A DNA stretch of 64,000 nucleotides from CAZADA01 sp964568975 (GTDB taxonomy: Bacteria > Pseudomonadota > Alphaproteobacteria > Caulobacterales > Maricaulaceae): the NCBI GenBank assembly GCA_964568975.1, contig CAZMSO010000009.1, forward strand, positions 24,194-88,193. The letters are read 5' to 3'. The notes below the pieces were generated by a model. It worked only from the letters and a program-made list of their open reading frames with translations, had not been told where the DNA came from and made no database searches. Of this stretch, positions 25,573 through 32,601 are shown piece after piece. Positions within the stretch are counted from its first letter, which is position 1. The number at the start of each line of letters is the position of its first letter. The position numbers and the translations under genes are program-made.

Positions 25573-25978
25573 TGGGGGGTCCACCACGCCGGATCACATC
25601 ACCTTGGGCCGTCACCGCCTCAGCCAGCCCCGCCCCAGCCAGCCTCGCCAAGGCCTTGACACGCGCGCCTGACGGCCGCGCCGCGGCCAAAGCCCGCAGC
25701 GTTGCAAAGCATGCACGTTAGGGCGCTCAGCGCGCCGGCGAAAGCCCGGCGGCGCCGGCGGGCGTGCCGCTCATGGCCGCTGCGGGGATCGTCGGCCTGT
25801 ACGTGTGTGTTCTCCCTTGCGGTCAAGGCTGTTATGGCTGTCAGGGCAGAGACGCTCGTGCGGATCGATGGGGGCGATCTTGCGCGGATGCGGCGAGCGT
25901 GTGCTATGCGGGGACTGCGGTTGGCGAGCCGCGGCGGCGTGCGTGTAAGGGCCGGGCCCGCAACCGTAAGGAGTGACC
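25573..25978. other. Intergenic region between permease and glycosyltransferase modules
   Basis: About 400 bp between divergent genes. The left half is rich in CCAGCC-type short repeats and shows no credible gene. A perfect -35-like TTGACA (25656-25661) has no matching -10. Both divergent transcripts should start here, but I cannot place the promoters. Confidence 0.5.
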
Positions 25979-26110
25979 ATGGTGCGACGCCTCTGCGGCT
26001 CTCGTGCGCCTCGGCGGCTTGTGGGGCCCATCGGCGTTAACGCACCCCCCGCGCGAGGCGGTGGGCGTCGCGACGCGCGGGCCTGCGCCTTCATGGCCGC
26101 GGCCGCATGA
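25979..26110 (+). CDS. 43-residue ORF overlapping the glycosyltransferase start
   Basis: ATG at 25979 stands five bases after a consensus ribosome site (TAAGGAG), and the 43-codon frame ends in TGA at 26108-26110, overlapping the glycosyltransferase ATG (26107) as ATGA. The glycosyltransferase itself has no ribosome site, so ribosomes reading this ORF would deliver translation to it. The product begins MVRRLCGSRAPRRLVG and is Arg/Ala/Gly-rich without a known domain; it may matter as a leader rather than as a protein. The ribosome site and overlap are seen; the role is inference. Confidence 0.5.
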   Translation: MVRRLCGSRAPRRLVGPIGVNAPPARGGGRRDARACAFMAAAA

Positions 26111-27390
26111 TCAAAGCGCCCCCGTCTCTGCGCGGCCGCATCGCGTCGCCCACGAAAGAGGTGTACCGGACGGTCGCGGCGCGGGTGTTGAAGACGGTGC
26201 GTCCGAAGCCGCTCCCCGGCCCTTTGGTGGCGTCCATTATTGAAGACGAACCGCTGGGAATCAGCGTGGCCGGCCACCTCACTGTCGACGGCCTGCGCGG
26301 GGCGGGACTGATGCCGTTGACCCACGGCTTGCGGCCAGTTTTCACCACCACACGGTGGCTGCAAGGGCGTTTCCCGTCCCATGACGGCGAAGGGGGCGTG
26401 TGGTTCACCCACTGCAACGCGCCGGAGGCGTTGGTGGCGTTGATGAAGATTCCGCCCTCAGCGTGGTGGCGGAAGTATCGGATCGGCTATTGGTCGTATG
26501 AATTGTCGGCTGCACCGCAATCGTGGAAACGGATCGCGCAAGTCTTTCACGAGATTTGGGTGCCGAGCGATTTTGTCGCGCAATCCTTGGCGGGGGCTAA
26601 CACGCGGATCCGTGTGGTCGGCCACAATGTTCACGACACGTTTGGTCCCGCCTCGGCCACGCCCTGTGTGAGGTCGGATGCAGATTTTGTGGTCGTGTGC
26701 GCTGCGGACGCGCGCTCGAGCTTGTTTCGCAAAAACATAGAGGGCGCGATCGCGCTCTTTCGCAAAGCGTTTCCCGAACCCTCAGCGCGACGGCGACTGA
26801 TCGTGAAACTCCACCACACGGAGTTCTCACCCCACGCTATGGCGACGATCCACGCCGCGATGGGCGACCGACCGGACATCCAGCTGATCGACGACCCCAT
26901 TGATCGGGCGCAGATGGCTGGCTTAATGGCGCGGTGTGATGTCTTTCTCTCGCCCCACCGGTCGGAGGGGTTTGGGTTGATGATCGCGGAGGCGTTTCGC
27001 GCGGGACGCGTCGCGCTGGCCACCAACTGGTCCGGAAATGTCGATTTCATGGGCGGCCTCGACCCATTGCTGATTCGGGCGCGGACTGTTCCCGTGCGCG
27101 ATCCTTACGGCGTCTATCCGTCGGGGGCGGACGCGCAGTGGGCGGAGCCGGACTTAGACGACGGCGCTGCGAAGCTTGTGGCGCTGGAGGCGATGAGCGC
27201 GGATCAGCGGCGGGCGCTGAGCGTGCGCGCATGCGCGCGCTTGGACGCCATCGCCTCCTCATGGTCGCCGGCGCACTTGTTGGCGTCGCCGTTCGCCCGT
27301 TATGTGACGCCGCGGCCGTCGCGCGTGCGTCACGCCGCCCCGCGTCGATACGCCCGCGTCGCTGAGCCTGAGGGCACCGAAGTGATGTGA
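26107..27390 (+). CDS. Glycosyltransferase, GT4-like
   Basis: 427-residue glycosyltransferase of GT-B fold. The C-terminal nucleotide-sugar part is clear: CDVFLSPHRSEGFGLMIAEA followed by FRAGRVALATNWSGNVDFM, containing the E-x7-E type motif of GT4 enzymes. The N-terminal half includes YRIGYWSYELSAAPQSW and IWVPSDFVAQSL, which resemble GT4 proteins of surface-polysaccharide clusters. ATG at 26107 overlaps the stop of the small ORF before it. It stands opposite the Wzm/Wzt-like exporter and probably builds the exported polymer. Donor and acceptor are unknown. Confidence 0.85.
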   Translation: MIKAPPSLRGRIASPTKEVYRTVAARVLKTVRPKPLPGPLVASIIEDEPLGISVAGHLTVDGLRGAGLMPLTHGLRPVFTTTRWLQGRFPSHDGEGGVWFTHCNAPEALVALMKIPPSAWWRKYRIGYWSYELSAAPQSWKRIAQVFHEIWVPSDFVAQSLAGANTRIRVVGHNVHDTFGPASATPCVRSDADFVVVCAADARSSLFRKNIEGAIALFRKAFPEPSARRRLIVKLHHTEFSPHAMATIHAAMGDRPDIQLIDDPIDRAQMAGLMARCDVFLSPHRSEGFGLMIAEAFRAGRVALATNWSGNVDFMGGLDPLLIRARTVPVRDPYGVYPSGADAQWAEPDLDDGAAKLVALEAMSADQRRALSVRACARLDAIASSWSPAHLLASPFARYVTPRPSRVRHAAPRRYARVAEPEGTEVM

Positions 27391-27407
27391 GCCGCGCTGC
27401 GGTGAGG

Positions 27408-27446
27408 CGTCGCCGCCGCCGCGGCCACCCGGCGAGGGCGGCGACG
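27408..27446. terminator. Hairpin after the glycosyltransferase gene
   Basis: Perfect 10-bp inverted repeat CGTCGCCGCC (27408-27417) and GGCGGCGACG (27437-27446) with a 19-base loop, 17 bp past the glycosyltransferase stop. A second one, GCGCAAC/GTTGCGC with a three-base loop, lies at 27513-27529. Neither has a T-run. Confidence 0.35.
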
Positions 27447-27576
27447 TCTCGCGCTCGCGCGCGCTCGGCGGGCGACGGGCCCGCTGCGGCCGCAGACGGT
27501 GCGCAAGCGTGTGCGCAACGCCGTTGCGCCCGCGCGCCGCTGTGGGCGTTGGCCTCACGAGCCGCGCCAGGGACGC

Positions 27577-27614
27577 TTGGCGTCTTAAGGTGGTTGGCGT
27601 CTTAGGGTGGTTGG
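27577..27614. repeat. 17-bp tandem duplication
   Basis: Two direct copies of a 17-bp unit, TTGGCGTCTTAAGGTGG (27577-27593) and the same with one change (27594-27610), followed by a partial third copy TTGG. Part of a 314-bp gene-free, repeat-rich interval (27391-27704) between convergent genes. Confidence 0.75.
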
Positions 27615-27638
27615 ATGGCGACCCGCGGACGCAGGCTT

Positions 27639-27700
27639 AGGCCCCAGCCCCAGTGCTCAGGCCCCAGTGCTCAGGCCCCAGTGCTCAGGCCCCAGTGCTC
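27639..27700. repeat. 14-bp tandem array next to the I78 lipoprotein stop
   Basis: Unit AGGCCCCAGTGCTC repeated at 27659, 27673 and 27687, preceded by a variant copy with a six-base insertion (27639-27658) and followed by a partial unit that runs into the stop codon of the minus-strand gene (27705-27707). There are no spacers, so it is not a CRISPR array. The period equals that of the array at the rmuC stop. Confidence 0.8.
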
Positions 27701-27704
27701 AGGC

Positions 27705-28118
27705 TCAGCCGCACTCAACGCTGGCGATGCGCCCATCCGGGCCCAAGCGCAGGTTAAGGCGGTTGTACATGTATTCCTGAGTGACCAAACAGCCGTGGCA
27801 AATCACGCGATAGGGTTCCGGCAACAAACGCTGGTCCACCGCGCTCAAGGGCTGGCCCACCAGCCCCGCCCATTCATCGGCGTTGCAGGTCTTCGCCGCG
27901 CGCTCGGACTCCGACGGCGTCGGCTCGCTTTTCTCCACATCGCCGAAACTGCGGTCGACAACGCGCAAGCTCGGCTGGGCGAGCACCCGGTCGAGGGGCG
28001 CGTCCGTCGGCGCTTCCTCAAGCAGGCGCCGGGCGCGGCCGCCATCGTCTATGTCGCGCGAGAGCGCCGCACACGCCGCCACCGCGCCCGCGGCCACGGC
28101 GATCACCAGAGTTTTCAT
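27705..28118 (-). CDS. Peptidase inhibitor I78-family lipoprotein
   Basis: ATG at 28118 overlaps the holC stop (ATGA) and begins a lipoprotein signal (MKTLVIAVAAGAVAAC, lipid Cys16). The C-terminal 60 residues follow the I78 inhibitor pattern: CNADEWAGLVGQPLSAVD with a Cys and Trp, then LPEPYRVICHGCLVTQEYMY, and NRLNLRLGPDGRIASVECG ending in Cys-Gly. I78 proteins are small serine protease inhibitors, often exported. 137 residues. The gene is the last of a pepA-holC-I78 run; its 3' end touches a tandem repeat array. Confidence 0.75.
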   Translation of the reverse strand: MKTLVIAVAAGAVAACAALSRDIDDGGRARRLLEEAPTDAPLDRVLAQPSLRVVDRSFGDVEKSEPTPSESERAAKTCNADEWAGLVGQPLSAVDQRLLPEPYRVICHGCLVTQEYMYNRLNLRLGPDGRIASVECG

Positions 28119-28585
28119 TGCTTCCGCCATCGACCGTCGGGCCCTCTTCGCCAGTAAGACACGTCGGCCCCGGCTTGCGATAACGCGCGCCAGCGATGTC
28201 GCGCCCACCCCCGCATCTCATCATCGTTGTCTTCGAACAAAATGACGACGCGTTCAACGTTTTCTTCCGTCAGCTCTCGCGGCGCATCAGGCTCACGCGC
28301 CGCCGCGCCGCCGACCATGAACAGCGCCTGGGCGCCATTGGGCCGCGCCCCGTCTAAAGACAACACCACGGGTTGGCGCGCCGCGTGGGGCTGATCGCTG
28401 CGCCCGTGCGGCAAGAAGGCCGCATCGCGATACGTCCACAGCGCATCATCCAACTGCGCCAGCTGCGCGGCGTCGCGACACTGCACCGCAGCTCGCCAGC
28501 CCCGCGCCAACGTTTTCTCCAAAAGCGTCGGCAGAACATCGCCCGCCGCGTCGTCGACCAAGTGGTAAAACCAGTGTTCAGCCAC
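28115..28585 (-). CDS. holC: DNA polymerase III chi subunit HolC
   Basis: Clamp-loader accessory subunit linking the polymerase to SSB. The product shows the HolC opening EHWFYHLVDDAAGDVLPTLL followed by EKTLARGWRAAVQCRD, the central LDDALWTYRDAAFLPHG block, and FEDNDDEMRGWARHRWRAL near the end. GTG at 28585 is chosen because HolC proteins begin only a few residues before the W/F-FYHL motif; ATG at 28606 is possible. Either start overlaps the pepA stop. pepA-holC linkage is widespread in proteobacteria. Confidence 0.88.
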   Translation of the reverse strand: MAEHWFYHLVDDAAGDVLPTLLEKTLARGWRAAVQCRDAAQLAQLDDALWTYRDAAFLPHGRSDQPHAARQPVVLSLDGARPNGAQALFMVGGAAAREPDAPRELTEENVERVVILFEDNDDEMRGWARHRWRALSQAGADVSYWRRGPDGRWRKQ

Positions 28586-30128
28586 CAGCCGCCCCACGCG
28601 ACGCATCGCCGCCGGCCGCGCCGGCCTCATGGGCGTCCGCGACAAACCGCTCCAGCATGCGCACGCCCCATCCCGTCGCCCATGTCGGCTCGCGCGGGTC
28701 TTCGCTCTTGGATTTCCACGCCGTCGGCGCAATGTCGAGGTGCGCCCACGGCGCCTCGCGCACAAAGCGTTTGATGAATTGCGCCGCCGTGATCGAGCCG
28801 CCTTCGCGGCCGCCAATGTTTTTCATGTCCGCGACTTTGGACTCGATCATTTTGTCGTAGGCCTCGCCAAGGGGCATGCGCCACACCGGCTCCTCAGCAT
28901 CGCGGCCGGCTTGGATCAACGCCTCCGCCAGCGCGTCGTCGCTGGCGAACAAGCCCGCATACTCATGGGCGAGCGCGATGACCATGGCTCCGGTCAGCGT
29001 CGCTAAGTCGATGATCAGCTTCGGTTTAAAGCGGTCTTCAGCGTACCAGACCGCGTCCGCCAAGACGAGGCGGCCTTCCGCGTCGGTGTTGAGAATTTCG
29101 ATCGTTTGGCCCGACAAGGACGTCACAATGTCGCCAGGGCGCTGGGCGTCGCCATCGGGCATATTCTCCACAAGGCCGATCACGCCCACGGCGTTGACCT
29201 GGGCCTTGCGCTGCGCGAGCGCGCGTATCAGCCCGACGACCGCCGCAGCGCCGCCCATATCGCCTTTCATCTCCTCCATCCCTGGGCCGGGTTTGAGGGA
29301 AACGCCGCCTGTGTCGAAGGTCACGCCCTTGCCAACAAAAAGAAGCGGGGCCTCGTCGTCCGCTGCGCCGCGCCACTCCATCGTCACCAATTGGGATTCG
29401 CGCCGGGAGCCGCGGCCCACGCCCAAAAGCGCGCCCATGCCGAGCCGCTGCATCTCCGCTTCGCCGAGCACCTCGACAGCGACGCCAAGATCGCTGAGCG
29501 CGCGCGCACGCCGGGCGAACGCTTCCGGATGCAACACATTCGCGGGTTCCGACACCAAATCGCGCGCGAGGGCGACGCCGTCGGCGACGGCGTCATATCG
29601 CGTCCAACGCGCCGTCGCCGCTTCAGGATCATCCACCGCGACGTCGAGCGCCGTCAGCGTCGGTTTTTTATCCTCGCCCAACGTCGTGCGGTACACATCA
29701 AAGCGATAGGCGCCCAACCGCGCCCCAAGCCCGGCGCGCGCGGCGGCCTCAGCCTCCTGCGCGCCGAGACCCAAACCGTCGAGACGCAGATGCGCGCGTG
29801 TGACGCCGCTTGTCAGCCACGCCCGCGCCGCCGCGGCCGCCGCGCGCTCCAACACCGCCGGCGTGAGCGCCTCCTTCTTGCCGAGGCCGAGGAGCATGAC
29901 CCGCTCCGGCGTCGTGTCGCCGCCGTCCGCGGCCAAGGCCGCAACCTCCACAGTGCGCCCGACGCCGGCCTTAAAGCGGCGCACGCCCGCCGCCGCCAAC
30001 AGGCGGTTTCCCACCTGCGCGTTCAACGCGTCCCCCGCGGGTGTCAGCGTGACGGCGTCGCCATCCGCGAAGGCGGGCAGGATCAGCGCTTGCGCTTCGG
30101 ACGCGGCTGCGGTGAAGGTGATGTCCAT
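28578..30128 (-). CDS. pepA: Leucyl aminopeptidase PepA
   Basis: M17 zinc/manganese aminopeptidase, cytoplasmic, also known as a DNA-binding protein in some bacteria. The catalytic domain shows LLFVGKGVTFDTGGVSLKPG (metal Lys and Asp), MKGDMGGAAAVVGLI and the signature NTDAEGRLVLADA. 516 residues from ATG 30128, which has GGAG eight bases upstream; a TTG two codons earlier is the other option. Divergent from lptF. The downstream stop overlaps holC. Confidence 0.95.
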   Translation of the reverse strand: MDITFTAAASEAQALILPAFADGDAVTLTPAGDALNAQVGNRLLAAAGVRRFKAGVGRTVEVAALAADGGDTTPERVMLLGLGKKEALTPAVLERAAAAAARAWLTSGVTRAHLRLDGLGLGAQEAEAAARAGLGARLGAYRFDVYRTTLGEDKKPTLTALDVAVDDPEAATARWTRYDAVADGVALARDLVSEPANVLHPEAFARRARALSDLGVAVEVLGEAEMQRLGMGALLGVGRGSRRESQLVTMEWRGAADDEAPLLFVGKGVTFDTGGVSLKPGPGMEEMKGDMGGAAAVVGLIRALAQRKAQVNAVGVIGLVENMPDGDAQRPGDIVTSLSGQTIEILNTDAEGRLVLADAVWYAEDRFKPKLIIDLATLTGAMVIALAHEYAGLFASDDALAEALIQAGRDAEEPVWRMPLGEAYDKMIESKVADMKNIGGREGGSITAAQFIKRFVREAPWAHLDIAPTAWKSKSEDPREPTWATGWGVRMLERFVADAHEAGAAGGDASRGAAGG

Positions 30129-30287
30129 GAACAAAGCTCCAAGGGCGAAGGGGCGCGGCGCGCCGCTGCGTCCGCAGACGCGCGACGCGGGAATGTGGCT
30201 TGCACTATGTGAGGCGGTTGCCCAAGGGAGACAACGGCCTTACGCCCTCATGCGCATGCATGAAGCCGCCGGGGAGCCGCGTCGCCC

Positions 30288-31388
30288 GTGATTCAGTCCT
30301 ACATCTTGCGCCACGCCGTGTTGCCGCTTTTGGCGTCCGTGGGCGCTCTGGGCGTGTTGGCCCTGCTCACTCAAAGCATTTCGACGCTGGATTTGATCAT
30401 CGACCAGCGCCAAACGCTGGTGACGTATTTTCAGATCACCGTGCTGGCCTTGCCGCAATTGATCGCGCTGATTTTGCCCTTGGGCGTGTTCATCGCGACG
30501 CTTTACGCGCTGAATCGCCTCCAAGGCGATTCAGAGTTGATTGTGTGCTCAGCCGCGGGCATGGGCCGGTGGAACATCGCCGCCCCGATCCTGAAGCTGG
30601 CGACGATGGCGTTGCTGGTGAATCTTTTCGTGAATTTGTGGGTGCAGCCGGCGGCGTTCCGCGAAATGCGCGAACGCTTGTACGAGGTGCGCAGCGATTT
30701 GGCCGCACGGCTGATCCGGCCCGGTCAGTTCCGGCGCGCCGCCCGCGGGCTCACCATCTATGCGCGTGAGATCGAACGCGGCGGGCGCGTGATTGACTTG
30801 TTCATCCAAGACGCCACCGACCGTGAAGAGACGGTGGAGTACATGGCCGCCATCGGCCAATTCACTGATATCCGCGGTGAACCGGCGTTGTTAATGACGG
30901 ACGGCTCCATTCAAAAGCGCGAGCCCAATGGCTCTTTATCGTTTCTCAAATTTGACAGTTATCCCTTTGCGTTGACGACCTTCGTAGACGGCCCCGGCAC
31001 GCTGTTATACAAATCGAGCGACCGCTACCTTCATCAATTGTTTTTCCCAGACCCGAACTCCCTTTGGGACTGGAAGAATGCAGAAATGCTGCGTGCGGAA
31101 GGGCACTACCGCATTTCCTCGCCACTTTACAATCTGGCTTTCGCGTTCATTGGCCTCGCCGCCATCATCGGCGGGGAGTACTCGCGCACCGGCTATTCCC
31201 GGCGGATCATCGCCGCGGCGGCCGCAGCGCTTGTGCTGCGGTTGCTTGGGTTTGTCGCGCAATCGGCGGCGGCCGAGGAGCCATCGCTTAATGCGCTGCA
31301 ATATGCCGCGCCGCTGCTGGCGTGTGCGGGCGCGATCGCCGTATTGGGCGCGGGCGGCGGGCGACGACGGAGCCTCGCACCGGCATGA
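30288..31388 (+). CDS. lptF: LPS export permease LptF
   Basis: Inner-membrane permease of the LptB2FG ABC transporter that extracts LPS and feeds the periplasmic Lpt bridge. Six membrane helices in the YjgP/YjgQ layout: N-terminal block IQSYILRHAVLPLLASVGAL and LIALILPLGVFIATLYALNR, a large periplasmic beta-jellyroll (about 95-255), and C-terminal helices LYNLAFAFIGLAAIIGGEYS onward. GTG start at 30288 after GGGGAG. The stop overlaps lptG (ATGA). 366 residues. Confidence 0.93.
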   Translation: MIQSYILRHAVLPLLASVGALGVLALLTQSISTLDLIIDQRQTLVTYFQITVLALPQLIALILPLGVFIATLYALNRLQGDSELIVCSAAGMGRWNIAAPILKLATMALLVNLFVNLWVQPAAFREMRERLYEVRSDLAARLIRPGQFRRAARGLTIYAREIERGGRVIDLFIQDATDREETVEYMAAIGQFTDIRGEPALLMTDGSIQKREPNGSLSFLKFDSYPFALTTFVDGPGTLLYKSSDRYLHQLFFPDPNSLWDWKNAEMLRAEGHYRISSPLYNLAFAFIGLAAIIGGEYSRTGYSRRIIAAAAAALVLRLLGFVAQSAAAEEPSLNALQYAAPLLACAGAIAVLGAGGGRRRSLAPA

Positions 31389-32479
31389 CGTTGTCGTTTT
31401 ACGTGCTGCGCCAAGTGGCTGCGGGGGTGGCGCTCTCTTTGGGCGTGATCGTCACGATGATCCTCCTTGTGGACATGGTGGAGCTGTCGCGGGAGCTGGG
31501 CCGCGTCGCGGACATTTCGCCGGTCACGCTGGCGTGGTTGTCGGTCCTGCGCGCGCCGAGCCTGGCGGAAACCACTTTCCCGTTCATCTTTCTGTTCGGG
31601 GCGATGTGGGGCATGCATCGGCTCAACCGGCGCAGCGAATTGGTGGTGCTGCGCGCCGCGGGGGTGTCGGCCTGGCGCTTCATTGGGCCGGGCGTGGTGT
31701 TTGCGCTCGCGTGCGGCGTGCTCGCCTCCGCGGTGATTAACCCGCTCGCGGCTCGGTTGAATGTGGCGTTCGAGCATGAGCGCGATCGCATCACGGTGGG
31801 CGATTCCCGGCGCGCCGCCCGCCGGGAGCGCGCGATTTGGCTGCGCGAACGCGGCGCCACGGAGCAGACGGTGATCCGCGCCGGCTCGGCCTCGCCCAGC
31901 GAGCGACGGCTGACGGACGTGACCATGTTCATTTACGACTTGGATACTGAGTCGTTGCCGAGCTTTCGCCGCCGTCTCGACGCGCGCGAAGCGGTGCTGC
32001 GCGCCGGCTTTTGGCAGCTGCGCGACGCGTGGGAATCCGCCCCGGACGTGGAGCCGGAGCATCACGACACGCTGGCCTTGCCGACTGACATTGAGCCGAG
32101 TTCTCTGCTGGAGAGCCGCGGCGGCCCGCGCACGCTGAATTTCTGGGAGCTGCCGAATCAAACTCGCTTGCTCCGGGAGGCCGGCTTTTCCTCGGTGCAG
32201 TATGAATTGCGATGGCATCGCTTGTTGGCGATGCCGTTCACCTTCGCGGCGATGACGCTGGTGGCGTCGGCGGCGTGCTTGCGGCTGTCGCGCCGCGGCG
32301 GCGCGCTGCAGCTGAGTTTCATCGCCGCAGGCGTTGGGTTTGCAGTGTACTTTGGCGACAGCATGATGGCGGCGCTGGGCTCCACCAGCGTTCTTCCCAG
32401 CTTTCTTGCCGCCTGGACAGCGCCGATCTTGACCCTTCTGGGCGGGCTGTTTGTCATCGCCAGTCTGGAGGACGGGTGA
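31385..32479 (+). CDS. lptG: LPS export permease LptG
   Basis: Partner of LptF in the LPS exporter. ATG at 31385 overlaps the lptF stop; the frame is open further upstream inside lptF. The product has the family N-terminus TLSFYVLRQVAAGVALSLGV, then SLAETTFPFIFLFGAMWGMH and LNRRSELVVLRAAGVSAWRF, a periplasmic domain, and C-terminal helices near LLAMPFTFAAMTLVASAACL and AGVGFAVYFGDSMMAALGST. 364 residues. Confidence 0.93.
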   Translation: MTLSFYVLRQVAAGVALSLGVIVTMILLVDMVELSRELGRVADISPVTLAWLSVLRAPSLAETTFPFIFLFGAMWGMHRLNRRSELVVLRAAGVSAWRFIGPGVVFALACGVLASAVINPLAARLNVAFEHERDRITVGDSRRAARRERAIWLRERGATEQTVIRAGSASPSERRLTDVTMFIYDLDTESLPSFRRRLDAREAVLRAGFWQLRDAWESAPDVEPEHHDTLALPTDIEPSSLLESRGGPRTLNFWELPNQTRLLREAGFSSVQYELRWHRLLAMPFTFAAMTLVASAACLRLSRRGGALQLSFIAAGVGFAVYFGDSMMAALGSTSVLPSFLAAWTAPILTLLGGLFVIASLEDG

Positions 32480-32601
32480 CCCGCGCGCGCGTCTGGACGC
32501 CGCCGGCGCGGCTGGGCTATCGCTAAGGACGGCGGGCGGAGCGGGCGTCCCCAACAGCGCGCCGACGCGGGGCGGAGCGCGGACCCAAGACGGAGGCGGG
32601 C

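Noticed and set aside
25656..25661. Perfect TTGACA as a promoter for the glycosyltransferase
   Set aside because: The position 17 bp downstream is GC-only and has no -10 likeness.
27639..27700. CRISPR-like direct repeats
   Set aside because: The 14-bp units are directly joined with no spacers and there are no cas genes.
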